Shown: positions 1 to 11,184 of the stretch, piece by piece | Layout of the letters: the number at the start of each line of letters is the position of its first letter | Position numbering within the stretch: position 1 is the stretch's first letter | Assembly (NCBI RefSeq): GCF_020740795.1 | Contig: NC_067291.1 | Coordinates: forward strand, 17,889,780-17,953,779 | Reading direction: 5' to 3' | Length of the DNA: 64,000 bases | DNA from: Apus apus | Taxonomy: Eukaryota; Chordata; Aves; Apodiformes; Apodidae | Program-made: the position numbers and the translations under genes | The notes under the pieces: generated by a model | Seen by the model: only the letters and a program-made list of their open reading frames with translations | Databases searched by the model: none | What the model was told of the DNA's origin: nothing

Positions 1-2157
1 ATTGCGGCTTCTTTCAAAGCTCATGTGAAAAGTGCTGGACTGCCCCAGCACCATTGCAAGTGTCAGCTGAGAGGCTGCAACAAGCCTAGACATGTACCAG
101 AGCTGTGTCCCAGTTTGGGAGAGGGGGTGCCAGCCACACTGCTCCACGGACAGCACTGGGATGAATGTTTTTTTCCTGTAACTCCAGTTTGAGGCAAGGG
201 AGAATCGGTGTTCAGCACTGCTGGGTGGGAAGAAAGGCTTTGCCCCCTCTGAATTGCTGGTCAGTAGATGTTGAAGCAAGAGTCTGTAGCTGATCTTTTT
301 GTTGTAGCTGGATTTTGGGTTTGCTGGTATAAAGATGATCAGAATCTGGCCTAGGGTGAGGGTGTTTGTGCTTTGGCAGTGGGTGTGAAAGGAGAAACTC
401 CAGAGGGTTGGGCGGCAACATGCGAGTTCTGTTCTCTTCTGTAGATGGCCTTCCGGAGACACGCTGGGTGAGTGGAAAATGTAATGAAATTCCCAGAGCC
501 TCCTGGTGCACTACCAAGGTATTCTTGCCAGCTTTCCAGCCCGAGATGTTGGTGCAGCTGTAGGGGCCAGCTCCACAGATAGAGCTGATTGCAGATTAAC
601 CCCCACCATGGCAGGAGGATTACTGAGAGAGATGTTTTCTTCACCTGTGAAATAGCCACAGTTGCCTTTAGGGTGAAATTAGCTGAATAAAGGGCTCACA
701 GTAGATCAAGCTCTTTTCAAAGTGCCTTGCTTTTTGGAAAGCTCATTTGTTTATTCTGGTTCACAAACTGAGCAGTACAAACAGCAGTAAAAATGTGATG
801 CATCCCAAATTCTAGCTGTGAGGATGGGTTTCATGACCAGTGCATTCTGCACAAGGTCTTTTAGATCCAAACCATCTGTGGGGCTCAGAGTATGCAAACG
901 ATTCATGTTGTCTTAAAGATTTACCAGGGAGCAGGGCCTTAATGTGCTGGAATCTGTAAGAAAACAGAGACCTGCACCACTGACAGTCCTGAGGGTCTTG
1001 TTTTAAGCTTCTATTGAATAGATTGATCATTGTCCTGCAGCATTTAGCGGTTGGAGAAAAAAGCAGGAAGGGGGTTTAACAAGTGTCTCATATGGTTTGT
1101 GTTGTCTCTGCTATGCTGAACCTTTCTTTCTGCTCACACAGCAGGGTTTTTCTTTGCCTCTGTTTCCTTTGTGCAGATGGTAGCAATAGGTTTCGTTTCC
1201 CCCCCCAGCCGTCAAATTAACAGTCTTGGCGAGCTTTCATTTGCTGGCTAGTTTTGGGTGGTGCTGGAAGATTGCTCCACTCAGTACATTTCCAAGACTG
1301 GCTTTTTTACCCAAGCTCTATAAAAACAAACTGGTTTTGGATTTTTTTTGTTTTGTTTATTTGTTTGAGAGAAGGGACCTTGGGAAAGCAGATATGAAAT
1401 TCACTCTGGCTGTATTTTGTTCACTGAAGGAGTTGGCTTTGAGTTGCATTAGAATAGCAGATTGGCCTCTTGCACAAATATCCCACAAGCAATGGGCTGA
1501 ATTGGGAAAAGCTGGTGGGCAGAGGTACTGGAAACAATCTTCTGCTGTGTTAAAGCATCCACAGGAAGGACTAATGAAAACTCTGGCCTCATATCTCCAA
1601 AGTCGGCAGCAAAGCTTTCCAATCCATCCAGTTGCACAGAGCAGCTTCAGAATAAGATATCCTAAGCTTGTGAATTTACAGCATGATTTTCTCTTCTTTC
1701 CTCCAGCCAAAGATGAATCATAGAATGGCAACCCCTTGCCATTGTCCAGAGATGCTAGCCACAATATTTAGCTTACAGAGAAATTAGTGATCTGAACTGC
1801 TCCATTGATACAGATGCTGATGCAAGTGGATTCTAACCAGGTGAAGAACAGAATTTTGTTTTATATATGTAACAAACCAAATGAAGAGTTGAGCACTGGG
1901 TTTTCTAAACCTTTACAGAAAGCCTATGGGAGGGACACAAACTGAGCCAAGTGCTCCTGAGTCCAGGTCCTTGTGCTTCTACTATTCTGTATTTGTATAT
2001 ATATATATTAAAAGAGTTGTAATATTATATATAATCTTATGGGTATATATATGTAAAGTGTATAAAGCTTATATGGTAAGGGAACTTAGCAAAAATGTAA
2101 AGTTCTTTCATTGCCTGCCTGCATGCCTTTCTAACTCAAAAAGCTACGCTCTTGGCT
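1..2157. other. non-coding sequence, no gene seen
   Basis: No exon with paired splice signals and protein-like composition was found here. The longest open frames (165 codons on + at 1226-1723 and 135 codons on - at 1357-1764) overlap each other on opposite strands and have no recognisable domain, so I read them as chance. A C7 run lies near 1200 and a short TA-rich stretch near 2000-2050. A weak match to the REST/NRSF element lies at 137-157. Confidence 0.6.
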
Positions 2158-2585
2158 TAGAATCATAGAATGGTTAAGTTTGGAAGTGACCTTACTGATC
2201 ATCAGGTTCCAACCTCCCTGCTGTGAGCAGGGAAACCTCACACTAGGACACTGCACAAGCCTCAGCCAACCTGGCCTTGAACACCTCCACGGAGGGGGCA
2301 TCCACGACCTCCCTGGGAACCTATTCCAGCACCCTACTACCCTTATGGTGAAGAATTTCTTCCTGCTGTCTAACCTAAATCTACACTCTTTCAGTTTAAA
2401 ACCATCACCCCTTGTCCTCTCCCTCCCTGCCCTTGTCCAAAGCCCCTCCCCAGCTTTCCTGCAGCCCCTTCAGGCACGGGAAGGTGCTCTAAGGTCTCCC
2501 TGGAGCCTTCTTTTCTCCAGGCTGAACAGCCCCAACTCTCTCAGCCTGTCTCCATAGCAAAGCTGCTCCAGGTGCTCATTCTGTA
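2158..2585 (-). mobile_element. CR1-type LINE, 5'-truncated 3' end copy
   Basis: Read on the minus strand, this segment ends at 2158 with nearly two copies of the octamer ATTCTATG, the usual 3' terminus of avian CR1 elements, which end in this short repeat rather than poly(A). Further inside, the minus strand encodes the C-terminal tail of the CR1 ORF2 protein. A stretch FRLDSRKKFFTIRVV followed by WNRFP is visible around 2310-2400, and a second piece EVVDAPSVEVFKARL follows in a different frame, so a frameshift lies near 2310-2318. The 5' end, holding the rest of the reverse transcriptase and the endonuclease, is missing; homology fades near 2580. This is a dead copy of about 430 bp. CR1 is a non-LTR retrotransposon family abundant in birds and other sauropsids. 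The open frame on the + strand over this segment (2180-2557) is only its antisense. Confidence 0.95.
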
Positions 2586-5500
2586 GTACAGCAGCATGTG
2601 TGGGCACATCAAGCTTGGCAGCTTTGTGCATACTTGATGCATCTTCACCTTTTGGGGTTTACTTTGTGGTAGAGACCTGTAACGTGCTGGAGACCCAGGC
2701 TTTTGGTTATCTCCTGTATCTTGAGGATGTAGTTTGAAATATTTGCTCATCCGGTGTTTCATTTAAACTTGGTTATACTTGAAACAGAACCTGGTATATC
2801 CAACATACTACTGTGCCAGGAACAACAAAAGATACAGAGCTACTGCTCAGCCTTGTATTTGTTTCTCATATGTGTTCCAGAACTGTTCTTCTCAAACCTC
2901 CTCACTGGTTGTTTTCATCTGCTGCTAGAGCCGTATGTCTCTGAAGGAAGGACCAGCTCTGCCATTTGAATAATCCTCCTCCATCTGCTGCTGCTGCTCC
3001 TGTTACTGTAGCTGTATGTGAAGTGGCAACTCTGTGACACCAGGCGACTCTTCCTCACTCTGTCCCTCAGTGCTTGTGCAGTAACCCCTTGCTAGGTGAG
3101 GTCAGCACAAACTTGCATTTTAGTGCTAGGATTCAATGGTTTAGGTTTGTTAGCAGTAAGACCATTGGGAAGTAGGATAACTAGGATAAAAACTCAGTGG
3201 GCATTCAGACCTGCTGTTCTTGGGGAAAGAGCAAACTGCTGCTGCTGTGAGTTGCCTCCCAAATATGGTCTTTAGAAGCCTGCCCTCACTGTGAAGGGTA
3301 GAACCATGGAATAAAACTAGTCAGATCTTTTCCATAGTTTGTTTTCTGTAGGCTAAACCTATGCTCTAGGTTTAATTCCCACCTCCCGCTAGACTTTCAT
3401 TTCAGTGGAAATGGTAGCCTGCACAGCTGGCCTCGTGTTTCTTGGGGGGTATGCTCAAAGGAGTCAGAGACACTTCTGAATCTTTCTGTCCTTATTAATG
3501 TGCAATATCAAGGGTAAAACCAGGCATCTCAGTAAGCACTGGAGAGGCCAGAAGGTCTCTTTTTCTCTGTGTGGGGTTTTATTGAGATGAATGTGGTCTG
3601 CACAGCCTGGAACACAAGTTGTTTGTTTTAATTTACAAATTAAAAATAAAACCATGTTTATTTGCATCAGTTGAGGGGTCTTTTTCTCACAGCTGCTTGA
3701 AAAGTGAGCTGTAGCTGCCAAGTAAAATAAGGTTTAATATTACAACGTGCACTGAGAAGGGCAGAGCTGGTAATTGCTCTGCAAGCAGCTAGACACTAGT
3801 TGGTACAGTATGTAGAGATCCAGATGAAGTGCACAACCCTGCTGGGGCTTGTGGCAGACACAGGACTGAGGTGCAGGGAGGTGTTGCAAAGTGGCAGCCA
3901 CCTACAGTGAGTAACGCCCACGGCCGTGTAGGTGAGGAGCCGTATCCTCAGGGAGGCTCTTAGCAGCAGTGCTCTCTTGCCACATGCTAGCTGCCAACCT
4001 GTGTCTGGCATTCCCGTTATGGAAAGCTAGCTGGGAGGTGGCTAGACTTCCTGGTTTCCTTTTTAGTCCTCTCTTGTCAAGCTTTGTGCTCTGGTGAACA
4101 CTGGAAAACAGGCTTTTTATGCTGGGTGGTGGTTTGCTCCTAAGAATTGATGAGAAGAAAGCTCATCTCCCCAGCTCTGCGTTCTCCTTTTGCTGTGTGG
4201 ACGTGTACAGTCTCTGTGAGGTCTGTGTGGGCTCAGTGTTGGGTATTGCTCTTTGCCTGTGAGATACCCACAAGCCTGTGGGGAGGACAATGTCAGATGG
4301 GGATCTGTTTTTTTATCTCTGTTCGATGCCGATGAAGTGGTTTGCGGGGCAGTGATGGCTGGTGTGGTCTCAGCTGTGTTTCATCTGACTCATCTGGTAA
4401 AGTGGAATAAATGAGCAGTATCTAAATGTTGTTTTACTGTGGCTGGATCTAAAAGCCCAAATATCAGTACAAACAGTCTGGTGCTGGGTACTGTATTTAT
4501 TTACAGACAGAGACTTCCCCTGCCTTTAGGGGCTAAGCGCAGGAAAATGAGAGTAGGGACGGCAGAGGAGGCTGGGAGAGACTGGAGTGCTTGACAGAAA
4601 CATGCCTACCAGGAAGGCTGTCTTGTTAATGGCAAGGAAACAATGGAGCCGTGAGTCTCACTGATAGCTGGGATCAGGTGGAGTCAGTGTCCTCTCCAAC
4701 TGCCCAAGGGTCTCAGGCTGTTTGTATTGACTGGACTGAATGAGAAAGGTTGTCTGCAGAGCAGCAAACAGTTATTACCTTCATCTTGTAGCATGACAAG
4801 GCATACGCCTGTTTTGTGTTGATGCAGCCAGAAGCCTTCTTCTTGTTGGCCCTCCTTGGCTCTGGATTGCTTTGTGACCAGAATTTAACAAGGCAGTTTA
4901 CAATGGCTTTGACACCATTTGGGTAGATGAAGCTGGCTCAAAAAGCATCCACCCACTTGCTAAACAATGCCTCTGGCTCTGAACACATTAAACTGTTGCT
5001 CTGCTCTCCTGCCTACATGCAGCTTTCCAGGTGGAGTTTGTTTTTGATGTTATCCATCCCCCTTGATGGCTTGTGAGCAACTAACTCTGAATCCACCTTC
5101 CATCTCTCCTGTCTATAATTAGTATTATCATTTTTGGGAGCCTTTTTGTTGCAAAGTTTTGCAGAAAGGGTGGTCTTTGTTTCAGAAGGTGTCTCTGTCC
5201 TTTCAGTTGGTCAGGGAGTCAAAAAACAGGAGCAAGACTGTAATAAAAAAACAAAGGACACTGTTACACATGTGTTGGAATACTCTTGAGTCAGGTTAAG
5301 CATTCATCTCACAGGTTTATTGCAAATTCTATCTCTGTTTTGTGTAAGAATGTGTGATCTGGTGCTAGATTTGACTTACTGGAATTGCAGAGACATGAAA
5401 TCCTGGAGAAACCTTGATTTAAGTTCAGCTTGATGCGACGAAGATTCCACTTCTGAGTCAAGCTTTTAAAAAAAACCAACAATCATCCCACCAACAACTA

Positions 5501-5741
5501 CTTTCTTTTTTTAACCTGAAGCATATAATCTTCCTTGGAACTTTTCTTAAGCACCAGAAGGGTGAAGAGGTGAATATTGTGAGCCAGCACAATTGGTGGC
5601 AAGGATCATGCTTTTTTAGACTTTACTAATGCAGATCAGCGTGTATACATGTTGAAACTTAGTGAGGAAAGAACCAACAGCTGTCTGCCATACTGCCACA
5701 GCTGGCTGGGAAACGGCCCAAACACAGAAAAGTGGTGGTTT

Positions 5742-5790
5742 AAAAAAAAAAAAAAAGAAAAAAAGAAAAGAAGGAGAGAGAGAAAAAAAG
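5742..5790 (+). repeat. A-rich/purine low-complexity tract
   Basis: A run of about 15 A is followed by mixed A/G (AAAG, GAGAGAGA) and a further A7. It could be the eroded tail of an old retroposed sequence, but the 300 bases before it match no gene or SINE that I know and no target-site duplication is apparent. I treat it as simple low-complexity DNA. Confidence 0.85.
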
Positions 5791-7661
5791 TAGCTGTCTT
5801 CAAGTGTGTTTGAAATAATGAAAAGAACTGATGTGCAAAGCGATTAAGAGATCTTTGAGGATCAAAAGCCTTGATTCAGTTTTGCCAATAGAACAAAACT
5901 TTTCATCTGTTCTTGTGTGGACCTTAAAGTAGGGCAGAAGGGTGTAGTTTTAAAATTATTTCATTTCAAAATTTACTTTGGGCAGGGGGAAAGGGTTCTT
6001 TCTGTTTGTTCTTGCTCTTGTTATTCAGTGTCCTTAACACAAAAGGCCAGGCTGGCTCTGAAATGAAGAGCAGGGTCGTTCTATGAACTGGTGGTTCATT
6101 AGTCTCCTTTTGATATGCCAGAACAGTAAGGGACCCTTTTATTTTTCTTCCCTTTTTAGTAATGTCTGTGTTCTTAAATCAAGACATCTTCCCTCATCAT
6201 GCTGCAGGGGCTGAATCTTTTTCAGAGATTTCCTAAGTGGATTGTACCAATAACATTAATCTTGTGTGGAGAGGACAGTCAAAAGTTAGATGCATAAGCA
6301 AGCTAAACCCAAAGGTTTTCAATACTTCATGCAATAAATTCTACTTTCCAGTTCGTGTTTATTTGGAGCTGGATGCCCCCTACCAGGGTAAATCTGTGTT
6401 TGTTTTCCCTGGTAGCTTCTTGTCAGCAGGATGATGGAGGAAGTGTGGGCTTGGGAAGGGATAAGGGAGACTCAGAAGTGGAAACTGCTGGATTCCAGCA
6501 CTGTTAGCTCATGAGCAATGTGCCACCTCTTCAGGAAGGGGTGATGGAACCAGCAACAGAAGAAGGTGAAGGACTTGAGAGCAAAGACAAGAGGAAGGAG
6601 AGGACAAAACTCAGGAATGCTCCTTTCTTTGGGTTTCTGCAGGGGACAGTGGAAGAGCTCCCTCTTCCTGTTTCAGCCTGTTCTAACTGTTGCAGAAAAA
6701 GAGCTTACCTTGCAGGCTGGAGCATCTCAGTGGTCCCAAGCATCCTCAAGGCAGTATATTTCTTTCAGCATGGACTAGCATACTGGAGGATCCACAGGTC
6801 AGCATGGATTTGCTCTGTAGGTTCCCCAGACCAGCTCTGCTGTATCCTGCCCCACCACTTAAGGGTTAGTTTTCAGAGCACTCGTGGCTGAGGTGAGGTT
6901 TGTTGGGTTTAATCACAGGAATCTCCTCGATGGTGGAAGTTGTGTGTTAGTACCGTCTTGTTGCAAAAGAATTGGTGACAGAAGAGAGGTTAAGTGTTTC
7001 TGCTGCCATTGCAGATAGTTCATGGAGTAGGCATCTGGTGCCACAGCAGCACAGGTGCTTCCTGTGGCCTAGGGCTAATGTACTTTGCTGTGTGGTTTCC
7101 TGCTCTGTCCTAACTCGGGTCAGGTGGTAGGTGTGCTCTGACCTATTCAGGAGGGCATCTGTCCTGCATTGGTTTAAAGCCTGTTCTCTCTTCTCCAACT
7201 TTATTAGTACAAGTCATGTTTTGTAACCCCATGTGCAGCAGAAATGGCAACTCACATTTATGCTGTTGTGGGAACTACATCTATATGCTTGGTCATGCTC
7301 TGTAGCAATAGTGGTGAAATACAGTGGTGACAACAACAGCAGCAAAAGCTGAAAACTGTATATTCCTGTGACAAATCACTATTGTCAGTTGCAGGCTGGA
7401 AAAGTTTTGCTGGTGGAAATTGCTAGCAAGGTGTGGACTGCAAAGTGAATTAATCTGCCTTCTTCTTTGACCTGTTTCTGGATTAGCACATTCTGTCTGT
7501 CTTAAGCACTGCTATGTCTACATCAGTGGCAGGAGAGAAATGTCACCATTAATACAAGCCTGGTGTAGAAATCTGTGATCACCAGCCATTTTGTGAAGAA
7601 TATGATGGGTGAAAAAATAACCTCCTATGGACTAGTGATACCCTGTTGGACTTGAAAGCAG

Positions 7662-7700
7662 GCATACATTAATTCAGTGCATACATTAATTTACTGCATA
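7662..7700. repeat. 17-bp tandem duplication, about 2.3 copies
   Basis: The unit begins GCATACATTAATT. It occurs at 7662-7678 and again at 7679-7695 with two substitutions near the end, and is followed by the start of a third copy (GCATAA). The unit carries an ATTAAT homeodomain-type core, so the duplication doubles a possible binding site. It lies within an AT-rich block that resembles a non-coding regulatory region. Confidence 0.85.
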
Positions 7701-10700
7701 ATTTTTATATTGCTCTAACATCATAATAAATGTGTATTTTCAGCTTATTATTAATTCTAATACTGCTGTGAGCAGCAAAAGAGCATAAAGAAGACAGTCC
7801 TCATGCCTGTTTTTGGGGTTGAGGGGTGGAGATCAGATTGTCCCTGTATTATGATTTGACAGTAGCTTCTCTCCTGGTGTTCACGTAAATAGTTATTTTT
7901 AGGAAGATCATATATTTCCCAGTAATTGTTTTAAATGCATCAGAGAGCTCACTGATACAAAGCCTGTGATTTATGGGTTCCCGCTACTTTGTAATAGCTG
8001 AACTTAAATTCTGGATTCACTGAAGCCATTTGGAAAATTGGGATTATTCCAAGCTGGAGCAAAGGGAGGGAGACTGGTATTTTGCCAAGATCAGCAGTGA
8101 TTCATTCCCACATTCATGCTCAGCATCCAGTGAAGGGCAGAAGCTGGGAATGCTGTAAGGAGAGCTAGCAAGAGATTATCATGTTGAAGGTGAATCTGCC
8201 CTACTCGCTCCCTCTGCTGCTAGATAAGGTCTTTTGAATGAGAAGGACCAAATTCTGTCATGTTTTTCTTTCATTCCCTCTAAAAGCTGGTGTATTCATA
8301 AAAGCCCCAAGCCAACTAACTTGCCTTCTTGTCTATAAGGCATAGAGAGAACTGAGTATTGGCTGTCCTGAGGAGTGTCCCCATAGGGGTGAAGGACTGG
8401 AGAACACCTTGGGATAAATATACTTTGGAAAACCCTTACAAAGAGATGTTTTAGTGCTTGGAATGAAGCAATGTCTGTATCAGGTTAGCCCAGCAGTCTC
8501 TGGCAGTGTGAATATTAGCTCTGAGGGACCTCTAAAGGGACAGGGTGGACCCAGGAGTTATTGCTAGCACATTCTGTCACGCTCCAGTGATATTTGGCCC
8601 CTGAGCACCCTGAGTGAGAGGTGATCATGGAATGCATTATATTGGTGATAGTATAATTTAGATTAAGTGATAATTCTTCAAGTAATATAAAGAGTGGAAA
8701 CTTGCTGTGGTCTGAGATTTACTTGCTTTTGTTTGAGCCTGAGGACATTTATGCTTTCAGTGCCTGCACTAGTGTGCAGGCTCTATCTCCTAGGACATAG
8801 AGCTAGACAAACAGTCACTGATAGACAGGCATGATGAATGAAAGGGGCTGTCTGTCCATACAGGAGCCTGTCTTTGCTCTGTCCCTCCCTTGTCCCTGCA
8901 GCTCACAGGGGCTGGGCTCCAGCTGCACACCCAGTAGCTGCGGCTGTGCTTATGGGGAGAGTGAGGCTTTTACAGCAGGGCAGCTGAAATTCTTCTTAGT
9001 TGTGAGCCCTTTGGGAACTCTCTTTCCTCAGAGAGATCTGTTGTCCTTGTCCTCGGGCCAGCTGACAGTGGAGTAAAATTTCTCATCGTGTTTCAGCTCT
9101 CCCAGCCCTGGGAGAGGAGCTCAGGGAGATGGTAAAGTAAATGGAGCCAAGTGTCCCAGCATGATTGAGTCCCAGCAGAAAGGAAAGGACTTTATTCCTC
9201 TTTTGCAGAGCAGGGCCACAGCCAAAGCAGTGTTTTCTTCTCCTCCTCCTGACACGATCACCCCTGTTGCATAGGTTTGAAATACAATAATTCTGAGAAC
9301 ACTGCTGCCATGATTAGGAGGCAAAAATAAGCAAATTTTTATTTGTGGCTAACAGACAGTAATAAACCCTTAAATTTTCAAAGACATAGAGGAGCATTGA
9401 CATCTAAATACCAGAAATTCTAAGCTCTTACCTTGCTAATTCATGTGGCATTTGGAGGGGCTGTGGATTTTTATTTCATCCTGGTATTTGTGGTATTTCC
9501 TGCCATTAGGATAGGAAAACCCTTGTGTGGTAAATGCTGGCTTTTTCCTCTGTTGGTGGCAGCCACTGAGACTTGGGTTCATGAAAGGCAAACCACCCAT
9601 TTCTAGACTGAAGGATCTCAGAGGTACCTGGGAAGGAAAAGCTCATTGGGGTTGAATAAGGATTTTGGTGGTGTGACTGGCTGCCAGCTGAACAGCTCTG
9701 AGCAGAATAAATCTGGTCTTGAGATCCAAGAGTCCAGGGCTTATAATTCAAAAGCTGTAGCTTGGAAATATTATTGATAGTAATTTTATCACAACTTCTT
9801 AAAAAGTAATCTACATATAAAGGTTTCAGGTACAAGTGTTGGCCTTGAGTCAGTAACCCAGCCTTCAGAAATCAATGGGTTTAATTGCAGATTAAACTGC
9901 AGATTGGGTCTTTTAGATTTGTAATGGAAAAATATTAGCCAATGTACTTTCCTCCCCTTCACCCTCCATCATCAGGGTATATATCAAATTGCACTATCTG
10001 GCAGGGAGTTTCAAATGTTATTTGAGAAGAGAGAGGAATGCAAGCGATGTCAGCAGAAAACAGCTGAGTAGTGGTTAAATTTCTTTGGCCTGAACCTGCC
10101 CCACAGGGAAAAAGAAACGCAACAACTGGGCTTGTTTCGTTTCACCCCAGCCCAAACCATCCTTTGGAAACAGATTATGTTTGTGAGCAACGTCTCTACA
10201 GAAGCTGGAGTTTTGAGATGGGGCTTAGGTGGACAAATCCTGCTCTGCTGTGGATGTAGCAGGTCGAGCTCATGGGGGCCAGTGCTGGCTGTGATCCCTC
10301 AGTGCAAGTACTGGACCTCGTGGGGCACTGGCTGTTGCTGCTCCCTTGTGCAGCTGGAGCCTGTTACTTCAGAGGGGTAACTTTAGGTTGCGTCTCCATG
10401 GCCTGTTAAACTCTCTATCTACGTTGGCTTTAAAGAGAAAAGCCTCAAGAGCTGGCTCAAGTGAACTTGCCCTGTGCTGCAAAAGAGCAGTAGAGGTACG
10501 TGCAAGGATACTGTTAGCTGAGAAGTTGGACGGAGTTAAATGGTACCCTTAATCCCCTTGATTCTGGCAGAGTCAAGTTAAAAGGTCTTCCCTACTTGGG
10601 GTGAAGGCTTTGCACGTGTAGATGGTGGTTCACTTAAGGGCAATGCTGTCTCTGCAGTGAAAGAGCCCTCTTCTCTGCTGGCATTTGCTTTATTGCTGAG

Positions 10701-11003
10701 GGAAGAGGTCACTTCTGCAGTATCTCACATCATGAGCTGGGGACATGTGTTGAATTTTTGGTCCATGGAGGCTTTTTAAATAAACAACAACGCAGCCAGC
10801 AAACAGCTAGAAACAGAATGGCTGCACAGGAGAAAACTAAAGTAAACATAGCCCTTATTTTCCTTTTGCCAGTCAGTCTACAGCATCATCTGACTTCTTT
10901 GCCTTGTCTTTTGTCTTTGAGTGCATTTGCTCTGTTCCTCAGCCCAGTTGTTGGTGCACTAGTTGCATTGCCTAGCATGGCCTTCTGAAACAGATACATT
11001 TTT

Positions 11004-11017
11004 ATTTGCATGCAAAT
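11004..11017. promoter_or_regulatory. palindromic double octamer (POU-type) motif
   Basis: ATTTGCATGCAAAT is a perfect 14-bp palindrome made of two overlapping octamer motifs, ATTTGCAT and ATGCAAAT, the classical POU-domain (Oct) site on each strand. The surrounding 250 bp are AT-rich and contain other homeodomain-like cores such as CTAATTGG. The motif match is direct. Function as an enhancer element, and dimeric binding, are inference. Confidence 0.5.
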
Positions 11018-11062
11018 TGGTAGGAGGCAGCTTGCCTGTAAATACTGTGCTAATCATTGCAG

Positions 11063-11184
11063 GTTCTAAGGTTCATCAAGGCTCTGATGCCTAATTGGCT
11101 GCAGGATTGCCTATAACTCTTGATAGTCTGATTCAGAGCAATAGGAATTGTTAAATCTACATAATAATGCGAGTGTGATGAAAG
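11063..11184 (+). other. exon-like block with good splice sites, not coding
   Basis: An acceptor-like end (ATCATTGCAG) precedes 11063 and a near-consensus donor (AAAG then GTGAGTGC) follows 11184, giving a 122-nt unit. The three + frames examined from its start each reach a stop within the block, so it would be a non-coding RNA exon, a poison exon of an overlapping gene, or a chance pairing. Its sequence is CpG-poor and resembles conserved non-coding DNA. There is no neighbouring recognised exon to join it to. Confidence 0.2.

Noticed and set aside
1716-1730. AATCATAGAATGG, resembling a CR1 3' end
   Set aside because: The terminal words match, but the following sequence shows no CR1 homology; probably coincidence or too eroded to call.
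1226-1764. 165-codon (+) and 135-codon (-) overlapping frames
   Set aside because: Both strands are open over the same DNA and neither has recognisable protein features.
2180-2557. 125-codon open frame on +
   Set aside because: It is the antisense of the CR1 element and has no independent support.
6370-6386. GATGCCCCCTACCAGGG as a CTCF site
   Set aside because: The second half of the core (TGGTGG in reverse orientation) is not preserved.
6511-6891. 126-codon open frame on +
   Set aside because: Overlapped by another open frame, no splice context, no domain.
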